A DNA stretch of 11,350 nt from Opitutia bacterium (GTDB taxonomy: Bacteria; Verrucomicrobiota; Verrucomicrobiia; Opitutales; UBA953): NCBI GenBank assembly GCA_947378905.1, contig CANCLV010000033.1:1-11350 (forward strand). Reading direction: 5' to 3'. A program made the translations under genes and the position numbers. Below the pieces are notes generated by a model that had not been told where the DNA came from, made no database searches, and worked only from the letters and a program-made list of their open reading frames with translations. This document shows, piece by piece, positions 1 to 7,112 of the stretch (positions within the stretch are counted from its first letter, which is position 1; the number at the start of each line of letters is the position of its first letter).

Positions 1-2069
1 GTATCCAAAAATAAATCAGCTAAACTCAGTCGCGATAGATAGTCGGCAGGCGAATCTAATCTCTTAGCGAAAACCAAACGCTGAGCCTTAACGCCGAGAT
101 TTTCCGCATGACTTCTCAGTTTATCCATCACCCCGGGATCTTTACTCTCCCCTAGCCATAAACATGAGCCGGGCACATGTTTTAGGATATTCATCCAAGC
201 CGCAAAAGTCTCGGGCAAAACCTTGCCAAAACCCGAGGTGCAACAAAAGACAAAGCCTTCATCAGGCAGACCGCATTCCGCGCGAGTGAATTTTCTAGTG
301 GATGGCTTAACCGTGGTATCACGGGGCATAAAACAAGGTAAGCGGACAATTTTTTCGGTATAATAATTTTCCGCGGAGTCTGGAATCGTGAACTCGTCGG
401 CAATAATACAATCCATGTACTGCGACCCGCTAGTACCAGCATAGCCCAAATAATTAACCTGAACGGGTGCAACCCTCTCCTTAAAAACCATCAATTGCTC
501 TGCAGTAAAGATTCCGAGATCGATTGCGATATCAAGATTTAGCGACCTCGCTAAATGAACAATCTGTTCATTAGTTTTCTCCCTAACGTCATAAAAGTGA
601 TCAACCCCGCGACTAATTCTTTCAGTCAATGCATCGGGCTTCTCTTTGGAGAAAGAAAAAGCGTAAATCTCAAATTGCGATTTATCGTGAAGCTCTAAAA
701 CCTCGGTCAATAAATAGCCCACGGGGTGTTGTTTGAAATCTTCAGAAAAATAACCAACACGTATCTTGGCGTGTCTCATCACGCCGGAGTCAAATTTACT
801 TTTTCCGAGGTCGTAGCGCTTTTTAATCAATAATGTTGAGGCAATTTTAAGATACTCAAGCGAGTCAAAGACTAACATCACCTGCATAGGATGGGCGACG
901 CGCTCAAAGTTCTTAATTTTTTCGGGTATTATTTTTCTGATTTCATCAAATTTTTCCCACTCACCGAGACTTAAGTAGCCAACCATTAATCCACCCAAAA
1001 CCAAATCCATATCTGGCTTTAATCTTAAGACAACTTCCGAGTCCTCCAGCGAAGATCTTACATCTTTGTTTTTTAATTTAGCGATAGACCTATTATAAAA
1101 TGCGTCGGCACTCAGGGGTTTTATTTTTATCGCCTCATCTAATACCGTGATAGCTTGAGTAAAATCCTGGGCGCCCATGAACGCACCAGCACAATTAAAA
1201 TAAGCCTGATAATAGTCTGGGTTTATTTCTATTGCTTTTTGGTAGTATGGTATGGCGTGGTCGAAGTTTTTTAAACTGGTTAAAGAATCTGCCAGATTAG
1301 AATAGGCCGCCGCCAACGAGGGGTTGAGCTCGATAGCCTTACTACATACATCAATGGACTGAGGGTATTGCTTTAGTTCGCTGAGAGATTTTCCTAAATT
1401 CGAATAGGTAACTGCATCATTTGGATTAAGGCTGATAGACTTATAATAGCATTCAACCGCCTCATTAAACATTAGTCGCTTATCGTTAATGAAGCCTAAA
1501 TTCGTCCAACTTTGACTATGATTGGGGTTCAATTTCAACGACTCTTGGTACGACTCTGCTGCTTTATCGTACTCGGCTAATTCCGAATAAATATTTCCGA
1601 GGTAAAAATAGATTTGGAAATTTTTTAACCCTAAGCCAATCGCCGTTTGATAACTATCTATGGCAGGAGCGTAGTCCTTTAACTGGTGATAGGCCACGGC
1701 ACGGTTAAGGAACAACGACGCGCTTTGGGGATCGATAGAAATTGCAAAATTCAAATCCTCAATGGCCAACTTAGGCTTCCCCATCTGACGAACAATTTCT
1801 CCACGGTTACTGTAATAGAGTGAAATTTTCGGATTTATGGCAATGGCCCGCGATATCAAATCGTAAGCCTGTGGTAATTGATTTTGCTGACACAGTACCA
1901 ACCCGAGTAAATGAAAAGCTTCATCACTGTCAGAATTATTAGAAATAACCTCGGCTAAAAGCGTTTGTGCCGAAGCCAACTGACCGGACTGTAAAAACGC
2001 AGTAGCCGCCTGGATTTTTTGAGACTCCAATAATTTATCATCACTATTCTGAGAATTTAATGCACACAT
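1..2069 (-). CDS. TPR-repeat protein with GT41 (O-GlcNAc transferase/SPINDLY-like) domain, C-terminus cut by window edge
   Basis: The minus frame stays open from the ATG at 2069 to the window edge: 689 full codons, no stop. Residues 17-388 form about eleven tandem 34-residue tetratricopeptide repeats, several ending in the classic NP (SLNPND, ELNPSL, EINPDY). From about residue 435 the chain matches the GT41 catalytic core: RVGYFSEDFKQHPVGYLL (His448 at the conserved HP), APVQVNYLGYAGTSG (533-548), IIAD, FVFCC (606-610) with Lys616, and SLADLFLD at the edge, where the family continues into its PYNAHTTASD segment. GT41 enzymes transfer a sugar from UDP-GlcNAc or GDP-fucose to Ser/Thr of proteins, with the TPR superhelix selecting substrates. 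There is no signal peptide, so it is probably cytoplasmic. It starts 9 bases after the pgpA stop, likely co-transcribed, with no clear Shine-Dalgarno. The family is firm; donor and targets are unknown. Confidence 0.88.
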   Translation of the reverse strand, partial: MCALNSQNSDDKLLESQKIQAATAFLQSGQLASAQTLLAEVISNNSDSDEAFHLLGLVLCQQNQLPQAYDLISRAIAINPKISLYYSNRGEIVRQMGKPKLAIEDLNFAISIDPQSASLFLNRAVAYHQLKDYAPAIDSYQTAIGLGLKNFQIYFYLGNIYSELAEYDKAAESYQESLKLNPNHSQSWTNLGFINDKRLMFNEAVECYYKSISLNPNDAVTYSNLGKSLSELKQYPQSIDVCSKAIELNPSLAAAYSNLADSLTSLKNFDHAIPYYQKAIEINPDYYQAYFNCAGAFMGAQDFTQAITVLDEAIKIKPLSADAFYNRSIAKLKNKDVRSSLEDSEVVLRLKPDMDLVLGGLMVGYLSLGEWEKFDEIRKIIPEKIKNFERVAHPMQVMLVFDSLEYLKIASTLLIKKRYDLGKSKFDSGVMRHAKIRVGYFSEDFKQHPVGYLLTEVLELHDKSQFEIYAFSFSKEKPDALTERISRGVDHFYDVREKTNEQIVHLARSLNLDIAIDLGIFTAEQLMVFKERVAPVQVNYLGYAGTSGSQYMDCIIADEFTIPDSAENYYTEKIVRLPCFMPRDTTVKPSTRKFTRAECGLPDEGFVFCCTSGFGKVLPETFAAWMNILKHVPGSCLWLGESKDPGVMDKLRSHAENLGVKAQRLVFAKRLDSPADYLSRLSLADLFLD

Positions 2070-2078
2070 GGAGCCAAA

Positions 2079-2552
2079 TTAAATTAAAGCTAAACAAATT
2101 AATTGTAGGGTTAAATTCGCGTAAATCGCCGCAAACACATCGTCTAAAACAATACCGATGCCTCCTGGAGCTTTTTCTATCCAGCGTATACCGAATGGTT
2201 TTACGATGTCGAAAAATCGGAATAGCCCAAAACCTAATAAGACGGTCACGAATCCCAACTTGGTTCCTAGAAATAAATTTTTATTAAAGAAAAATACCAA
2301 AGGCATCGCCACCATTTCATCTAAAATAACTTCTGACGGATCTTTTTTCTTAAGTAATGCGGCGGCCGCACCACAAAGAAATATGGCGGCAAGAATGACC
2401 AAACCATCAAAACAGATTTCGTGAACTAAGCCGCGAGGTTGGACCAAGTTTTTAACCACCACAGCCCACCACAATAAACCCACCGCCGAACCCCAGGTTC
2501 CTGGTGCCTTTAATTTTCCCAACGGACCCAGAGTGGCAAGGGAGACAATCAT
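2079..2552 (-). CDS. pgpA: Phosphatidylglycerophosphatase A
   Basis: This 157-residue membrane protein should remove the terminal phosphate of phosphatidylglycerophosphate to give phosphatidylglycerol, the step after PgsA. PgpA motifs appear in order: GTWGS (18-22); DPSEVILDEMVAMPL (71-85) with the acidic D78-E79; RFFDIVKPFGIRW (112-124); and GGIGIVLDD (130-138), which supplies the conserved paired aspartates. Hydrophobic stretches near 22-33, 49-66, 98-112 and 139-157 fit an integral membrane protein. The length is slightly below E. coli PgpA (about 170). The start codon overlaps the pgsA stop as ATGA (2549-2552), a typical translational-coupling arrangement, and this fixes the start despite a poor Shine-Dalgarno. 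Pairing with pgsA strengthens the assignment. Confidence 0.93.
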   Translation of the reverse strand: MIVSLATLGPLGKLKAPGTWGSAVGLLWWAVVVKNLVQPRGLVHEICFDGLVILAAIFLCGAAAALLKKKDPSEVILDEMVAMPLVFFFNKNLFLGTKLGFVTVLLGFGLFRFFDIVKPFGIRWIEKAPGGIGIVLDDVFAAIYANLTLQLICLALI

Positions 2553-3193
2553 TCAGACAATCCAGGCAAGTGCCGGCGGTGACGAATTAAATAACTCGCT
2601 CCAGAAACAACTGTGATTGCAACGGAAAGCCAAAATAGGCTCATGATAATTATCTCCCAGCGCTGATGCCAAAGCGCAGACAACTTCCAGTGCGTTTCAT
2701 AAGCGCGAAGTCCAATCAAATGGCCGATCGCAATAATTTGGAGAAAGGTTTTAATTTTTCCCAAGCGCTCTGCTTCCAAAACTTGTCCACGTGCCGCCGC
2801 CACTAAACGTAAACCGGTGATTAAAAACTCGCGCATTAAAATTAAGATTACGCCAAAGGCTGCGATTAGAGCCCTTGAATGACTTTGAAGCTTTTCTACG
2901 CCTTGATCGTCCCATTGTTTTACCGGCAAACTGTCCGTTGCTGCTAGAGCCACTAATAATCCGATAATGAAAATCTTATCTACCAGGGCGTCCATCAATC
3001 GACCAAAGTCAGAAACAGCACCTAATTTCCGTGCAATCCAGCCGTCAAAGATGTCCGTCAAAGCAGCGAGAATGAAGAGGGCCAAGGCGGCACTAGCCCA
3101 AACCCCAGCCCAATAAGTCCAAATAGCTATTAAAAACACGGCTGGTAACCGTGCGGCAGTCAAAATATTGGGGATTTGTCGAAGAAACTGCAT
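2549..3193 (-). CDS. pgsA: CDP-diacylglycerol--glycerol-3-phosphate 3-phosphatidyltransferase
   Basis: PgsA makes phosphatidylglycerophosphate and CMP from CDP-diacylglycerol and glycerol-3-phosphate in the inner membrane, the committed step to phosphatidylglycerol. The CDP-alcohol phosphatidyltransferase signature is complete and canonically spaced: D47-x2-D50-G51-x2-A54-R55-x8-G64-x3-D68-x3-D72. The N-terminus QIPNILTAARLP is the usual PgsA opening. Hydrophobic segments lie near 14-46, 73-86, 105-120 and 179-205. At 214 residues it is a little longer than the roughly 180-190 of many PgsA proteins, through the 83-105 loop and a basic tail. It is the first gene of a leftward unit with pgpA, overlapping it by 4 bases. 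The sister enzyme phosphatidylserine synthase is less likely given the pgpA partner. Confidence 0.93.
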   Translation of the reverse strand: MQFLRQIPNILTAARLPAVFLIAIWTYWAGVWASAALALFILAALTDIFDGWIARKLGAVSDFGRLMDALVDKIFIIGLLVALAATDSLPVKQWDDQGVEKLQSHSRALIAAFGVILILMREFLITGLRLVAAARGQVLEAERLGKIKTFLQIIAIGHLIGLRAYETHWKLSALWHQRWEIIIMSLFWLSVAITVVSGASYLIRHRRHLPGLSE

Positions 3194-3207
3194 GCAGGCT
3201 TGCGGTA

Positions 3208-3237
3208 ATAATGTTCTCAGATGAAACTAACCCGCAA
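3208..3237 (-). promoter_or_regulatory. Possible promoter for the pgsA-pgpA-TPR unit
   Basis: Read on the minus strand, TTGCGG (3237-3232) and CATTAT (3213-3208) are separated by 18 bases and resemble -35 and -10 hexamers, four of six matches each. A start site near 3200 would leave a leader of only a few bases before the pgsA ATG. The match is modest and rests only on consensus similarity in the 54-base divergent gap. Confidence 0.3.
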
Positions 3238-3247
3238 CAGGAAAACA

Positions 3248-3739
3248 ATGCCCAGCAAACTTCGAATCGCAGTATACCCCGGCACCTTTGACCCTATTAC
3301 ACTTGGGCACCTTGACGTTCTTAAACGTGGATCGAGGCTCTTTGATCGCGTCATTTTAGCCGTTGCCCCGAGCGACTCCAAAAATCCATGGTTTTCATTA
3401 GAGGAAAGACTAGAAATGGCCCGCGAAGCGACGAAATCGATGGGGAAAATAAAGGTAGCCGTACTGGATGGTCTAACAGTCGAATTCGCCCATAAACACG
3501 GGGCTATTGCAATTATTCGAGGACTTCGAAAGTTCAGCGATTTTGAATTCGAATTTGATTTGGCTCATGCTAATCGCCTGATGGCACCCAAAATCGAGAC
3601 GGTCATTTTAATGCCTAGCCAAGACCAATTCGTAACATCGTCCTCTTTCGTTAAAGACATCGCACGGCATAAATTATCTCAAGCCGCAGCCTTCGTGCCT
3701 CCGTGTGTGCTCTCCAGGCTCAAAAAACGCATAAAATAA
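3248..3739 (+). CDS. coaD: Phosphopantetheine adenylyltransferase
   Basis: CoaD transfers AMP from ATP to 4'-phosphopantetheine, giving dephospho-CoA, the penultimate step of CoA synthesis in the cytoplasm. The nucleotidyltransferase signature YPGTFDPITLGH lies at 10-21, with the T-x-G-H motif at T18-H21. Other family blocks follow: SLEERLEMA (50-58), IIRGLRKFSDFEFEFDLAHANR (split as 89-94 and 95-110), LMPS (121-124) and SSSFVKDIA (131-139), which carries the conserved SSSxVK. I start at the ATG at 3248, giving 163 residues against 159 in E. coli. AGGA sits 8 bases upstream, and the family begins only a few residues before YPGTFDP. The in-frame ATG at 3221 would add nine unconserved residues. 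The gene diverges from pgsA and precedes the tig region. Confidence 0.95.
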   Translation: MPSKLRIAVYPGTFDPITLGHLDVLKRGSRLFDRVILAVAPSDSKNPWFSLEERLEMAREATKSMGKIKVAVLDGLTVEFAHKHGAIAIIRGLRKFSDFEFEFDLAHANRLMAPKIETVILMPSQDQFVTSSSFVKDIARHKLSQAAAFVPPCVLSRLKKRIK

Positions 3740-3764
3740 GCCAAAAAGAGCCTTCCTACACTGT

Positions 3765-3827
3765 TGACCGTGGGGAATTGTTTCGTTTGCTCTACCCTTC
3801 CTTCGGTCCAACACCGGCCCACGGACA
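3765..3827. repeat. GC-rich inverted repeat between coaD and tig
   Basis: CCGTGGG (3768-3774) is perfectly complementary to CCCACGG (3818-3824). Allowing one A/A mismatch, the arms extend by TG and CA to 3765 and 3827. Inside the 43-base loop a smaller hairpin, CGGT (3804-3807) with ACCG (3813-3816), is possible. No T-run follows the right arm, so it is not a clear intrinsic terminator. The right arm covers the place where a -35 element would sit for the TATAAT box at 3839, so an operator role is conceivable. Confidence 0.45.
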
Positions 3828-3838
3828 TTCTATCTCTC

Positions 3839-3844
3839 TATAAT
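3839..3844 (+). promoter_or_regulatory. Consensus -10 box upstream of tig
   Basis: A perfect TATAAT hexamer ends 10 bases before the tig ATG at 3855. No good -35 lies 16-18 bases upstream (that position reads about GGCCCA). A start about seven bases downstream of the box would be near A3851, giving a leader of roughly four bases. The stretch between the box and the ATG has no Shine-Dalgarno. The hexamer is certain; its use is inferred. Confidence 0.5.
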
Positions 3845-3854
3845 ACAACTATCC

Positions 3855-5162
3855 ATGGACATTAAAATCCAAACTACCAACCCAACGCGCCGCAATGTCA
3901 CCGTGACTATCCCTGCCGCCGACGTCGCCTCTGCCGAAAAAGAAGTGATCAAAGGTTTCGTCCGCGAAGCCGCTCTCCCTGGCTTCCGCCCAGGCAAAGC
4001 ACCTGAAGCCATCGTCCGTCAAAAATACGGCAAGAATATCGACGATGAAGTTAATCAACAACTCGTCTCCAAGGGCTACGAACGCATCCGCGAAGAAAAA
4101 TCTTTCACCGTCTACACTCTAGCTGACGTTAAAAAAGGCGAAATTACTAAAGGTAAAGATTTTGTCATTGAATACGAAGTCGACGTACTTCCTGAATTCA
4201 AAACTCCCGATTGGAAAAAAATTAAGGTGACCAAAGAAGAAGTTAAAGTGACCGACGCAGACATCGACGAGGGTGTTCAAAAAATCTTACAACAGCGTGC
4301 TCGTTTTGAAAAAACCGATGCGGCCGCAAGCAAAGGTGACTATGTTCGCCTCAGTTACACTGGCACGATCGACGGCAAAGATGTTAAAGAGTTAGACGCC
4401 GAAGCAGGCACATTTGCCGGAGCCGAATCCACCTGGGAAGAAGCCGGTGCTGACAATGAAATCGTCTCCATTCCTTCGATTTCAAAGGCGATTGTAGGTC
4501 TCAAGGCCAACGACACTGCCAAAGCCGATTGGACTGTTCCAGCCGATCACGCCCGTGAATCACTACGCGGTAAAAAAATAAATTACAGCATCACCGTTTC
4601 CGAAATTCGCACCAAACAACTGCCTTCACTAAATGAAGAGTTTTTCAAATCCATCGGCGTAAAGGATGAAGCAGAGCTTCGTTCTGAACTAAGAAAAGGT
4701 ATCGAAGGAACTAAAGCTCAACAGGCTGAAACCGCTCGCCGTGAAAAAGCAGTGGAAACTTTAGTGGCTGGTTTAGAACTTCCTTTACCACAATCCGCGG
4801 TCGATTCCGTAGCGAGAGACTTATTCATCCAGTATGCGCAGATGAGAATGCGTTCGGGCATGCAACCAGGCGAACTCGAAACCAAGCGCGATGAAATCAT
4901 CGCCGAAGCTCGCAAAGCCGCCGAAGTTCGCGTCCGTGCTCAAGTGGTTCTTTCGCGCATCGCCGAAGAGGAAAAAATCGACCTCACTCAAGAGGAGTTC
5001 AGCCAAGCGATTATCAATATTGCCTACTCTGAAAAAACCCCTCCTGAAAAACTCGTTAAAGACCGCAAGCGCCTCGCGATTATCCGTCGCGATGCCATGC
5101 TGAATAAGGCCTTGGATCTCATTTTAGGTGAAGAAAAGCCTGAATTAGTTGAGAAATCCTAA
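3855..5162 (+). CDS. tig: Trigger factor, ribosome-associated chaperone
   Basis: Trigger factor binds ribosomal protein L23 at the exit tunnel and shields nascent chains. This 435-residue protein matches the family length (E. coli 432) and order. The N-terminal ribosome-binding domain carries the docking signature LPGFRPGKAP (41-50). An FKBP-like peptidyl-prolyl isomerase domain follows at about 155-255 (GDYVRLSYTGTIDGK at 161-175, GLKAND, LRGKKINYSITVSEI). The helical C-terminal arms start at LPSLNEEFF (256-264) and continue through charged helices to the end. The usual IPGFE-type active-site segment of the FKBP domain reads IPSIS (206-210), so isomerase activity may be reduced. It heads the tig-clpP-clpX cluster, a standard bacterial grouping. 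The ATG at 3855 is chosen because family similarity starts at once; no Shine-Dalgarno precedes it. Confidence 0.95.
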   Translation: MDIKIQTTNPTRRNVTVTIPAADVASAEKEVIKGFVREAALPGFRPGKAPEAIVRQKYGKNIDDEVNQQLVSKGYERIREEKSFTVYTLADVKKGEITKGKDFVIEYEVDVLPEFKTPDWKKIKVTKEEVKVTDADIDEGVQKILQQRARFEKTDAAASKGDYVRLSYTGTIDGKDVKELDAEAGTFAGAESTWEEAGADNEIVSIPSISKAIVGLKANDTAKADWTVPADHARESLRGKKINYSITVSEIRTKQLPSLNEEFFKSIGVKDEAELRSELRKGIEGTKAQQAETARREKAVETLVAGLELPLPQSAVDSVARDLFIQYAQMRMRSGMQPGELETKRDEIIAEARKAAEVRVRAQVVLSRIAEEEKIDLTQEEFSQAIINIAYSEKTPPEKLVKDRKRLAIIRRDAMLNKALDLILGEEKPELVEKS

Positions 5163-5190
5163 TTCTAGGGTTAATATCAAACTTACACCT

Positions 5191-5787
5191 ATGTCCTACA
5201 TTATTCCAAACGTCGTTGAACGAGATGCACGCGGTGAAAGAGCGTGGGATATTTACAGTCGCCTCCTTAAGGACCGCATCATTTTCCTCGGTGCTCCAAT
5301 TTATGATGACGTCGCCAACGCCGTCATCGCTCAATTATTATTCTTACAAATGGAAGATCCGAAAAAAGATATTTCCATTTATATCAATTCTCCCGGTGGA
5401 TCCATCACCGCGGGCATGGCAATCTATGATACCATGAATTTTTTGAGCTGTGAAATTAACACCTATTGCATCGGACTTTCCGCCAGCATGGCCACCGTCC
5501 TTCTCGCCGCAGGAACTAAAGGTAAACGTCACGCTCTCCCTAACTGCCGCGTGATGATTCACCAACCCAGCGGTGGTGCGACCGGACAGACTTCGGATAT
5601 CTCTATCGCAGCAAAAGAAATTCTGCGTTGGCGCGACACTTTAAATCATGTGCTCGCTAAACATAGTGGAAAAACTGCGGAAGAATTACAGCGCGACTCC
5701 GACCGAGATTACTACATGACCGCCGAACAAGCTAAAGCCTACGGACTGGTCGATCACGTCGTTTTACCTAAACAAAATAAGGCCTAA
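5191..5787 (+). CDS. clpP: ATP-dependent Clp protease proteolytic subunit
   Basis: ClpP forms the double-heptamer serine protease chamber that degrades proteins fed in by ClpX or ClpA. The 198-residue chain aligns throughout with known ClpP: ERDARGERAWDIYSRLLKDR (10-29), YINSPGG (64-70) and MIHQPSGG (122-129). The catalytic triad is Ser99 (in SASMA), His124 and Asp173, each exactly two residues beyond mature E. coli numbering. The block before the nucleophile reads GLSASMA instead of the commoner GQAASMG. I start at the ATG at 5191 because MSYIIPNVVE mirrors the short N-termini of other ClpP proteins. An earlier ATG at 5149 lies inside tig and would add 14 unrelated residues. The gap after tig is 28 bases and the next gene, clpX, begins 5 bases after the stop, so one transcript is likely. 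Confidence 0.96.
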   Translation: MSYIIPNVVERDARGERAWDIYSRLLKDRIIFLGAPIYDDVANAVIAQLLFLQMEDPKKDISIYINSPGGSITAGMAIYDTMNFLSCEINTYCIGLSASMATVLLAAGTKGKRHALPNCRVMIHQPSGGATGQTSDISIAAKEILRWRDTLNHVLAKHSGKTAEELQRDSDRDYYMTAEQAKAYGLVDHVVLPKQNKA

Positions 5788-5792
5788 TCACG

Positions 5793-7112
5793 ATGTCAGG
5801 TTCTCAAGCAGACACCTGTTCATTCTGCGGCAAACCAGCTAGCCAAGTCGGCAAACTGATTGCTGGCCCCAACGGCGTTGGCATTTGCGATAAATGCGTC
5901 AGCACCTGCGGTCATTTAATTGAACGCGAAAAATCTCGTGAGGGAAAAGGTTCTGCTTCAGGACCAGCACTGCAGAGCACTGCACCCAAAACCCCTTTAG
6001 CTCCCGTTAAATTAATTACCCCTTCTGAATTAAGAGCGGAGCTAGACGCACACGTTATCGGACAAGACCACGCCAAAAAAGTTTTATCCGTCGCCGTCAA
6101 TAATCACTACAAGCGACTCAATGATCGTCTCGCCCAAGCTCGCGGAGACAAAAAGGGCGAACTCAGTGAAGTTGAACTTGATAAGAGTAATATACTTTTA
6201 ATTGGTCCGACGGGCACTGGAAAAACTTTACTGGCTAAGACCTTGGCCAAGATGCTCGATGTGCCCTTTGCGATTGCGGATGCCACCACGCTCACCGAGG
6301 CAGGTTATGTTGGTGATGATGTTGAAACGGTAATTTTACGTCTCCTCCAAGCAGCGGATATGGATGTTGAGAGAGCTCAGCGCGGGATTGTTTTTATTGA
6401 TGAAATCGACAAAATCGGGCGTAAGTCTGATTCCGCATCCATCACCCGCGATGTCTCGGGCGAAGGCGTTCAACAAGCCCTTTTAAAATTGTTAGAGGGT
6501 ACGATTTGTAACGTTCCACCCGCTGGCGGAAGAAAACATCCCGAACAACAATGTATCCGCGTCGATACCAGTGATATTTTATTTATCGCAGGGGGTGCGT
6601 TTGTCGGTCTCGATCGCCTGATTGCCAAACGAGCCGGAACTAAATCATTAGGGTTTATTCATGGTGGAAATATTCCTCCGAAACTTTCTGCCGAGGAAGT
6701 TCTTGCGGGATTACAGCCAGAAGACCTTTTCTCTTTCGGTATGATTCCTGAGTTCGTCGGTCGTCTACCAGTAATTTCTGTTTTAGAACCATTAAGCCGA
6801 GATGCTTTAGTAAGAATTTTAACTGAGCCCAAAAATGCGGCGACGAAACAGTATCAAAAATTGTTTGCGATGTCGGGCGTCCATCTCGAGTTCACACCCG
6901 CTGCATTAGAAGCTTTAGCGGATCGAGCTTTGGAACTTGGCACCGGCGCACGTGGCTTACGTTCCGTGCTCGAGGGACTACTGCTCGAAACGATGTATCA
7001 CTTACCTGAAGCTGTGGCTGGAACCAAATTTACCGTAACCCCTGAAGCAGTGCGTGGAACTAAGCCCATAGCGGTTACTCCACCCACAAAAGCCAATAAA
7101 AAGAGTGCTTAA
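5793..7112 (+). CDS. clpX: ATP-dependent Clp protease ATP-binding subunit ClpX
   Basis: ClpX is the AAA+ hexameric unfoldase that recognises tagged substrates and threads them into ClpP. The N-terminal C4 zinc-binding domain has Cys9, Cys12, Cys32 and Cys35. A low-complexity linker (about 48-72) follows. The AAA+ core shows Walker A GPTGTGKT (138-145), pore loop GYVG (171-174), Walker B FIDE (201-204), the RKH loop (247-249), an arginine finger candidate in GRLPV (Arg324) and the sensor-2 block TGARGLRS (384-391). The ClpP-contacting IGF loop is present as LGF (286-288). At 439 residues it is slightly longer than E. coli ClpX (424), mostly in the linker and the insert before Walker A. It follows clpP by 5 bases, and its TAA directly abuts the hisA ATG. 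Confidence 0.97.
   Translation: MSGSQADTCSFCGKPASQVGKLIAGPNGVGICDKCVSTCGHLIEREKSREGKGSASGPALQSTAPKTPLAPVKLITPSELRAELDAHVIGQDHAKKVLSVAVNNHYKRLNDRLAQARGDKKGELSEVELDKSNILLIGPTGTGKTLLAKTLAKMLDVPFAIADATTLTEAGYVGDDVETVILRLLQAADMDVERAQRGIVFIDEIDKIGRKSDSASITRDVSGEGVQQALLKLLEGTICNVPPAGGRKHPEQQCIRVDTSDILFIAGGAFVGLDRLIAKRAGTKSLGFIHGGNIPPKLSAEEVLAGLQPEDLFSFGMIPEFVGRLPVISVLEPLSRDALVRILTEPKNAATKQYQKLFAMSGVHLEFTPAALEALADRALELGTGARGLRSVLEGLLLETMYHLPEAVAGTKFTVTPEAVRGTKPIAVTPPTKANKKSA

Noticed and set aside
191..472. A 93-residue minus-strand open frame
   Set aside because: It lies in a different frame within the TPR-transferase gene, whose own frame is open throughout and matches the GT41 core.
1..2069. Periodic repeats in DNA that might suggest a tandem repeat array
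   Set aside because: The periodicity is at protein level (34-residue TPRs) with diverged DNA, not a nucleotide repeat or CRISPR.
2060..2424. Two plus-strand open frames of 75 and 88 residues
   Set aside because: They are antisense to pgpA, show no family pattern, and pgpA has all its motifs in the opposite strand.
3221..3247. Upstream in-frame ATG for coaD (adds MKLTRNRKT)
   Set aside because: The ATG at 3248 has an AGGA site and gives the family's normal length; the extra residues are not conserved.
5149..5190. Upstream in-frame ATG for clpP inside the end of tig
   Set aside because: It adds 14 residues unlike ClpP N-termini and would overlap tig; the ATG at 5191 matches the family.
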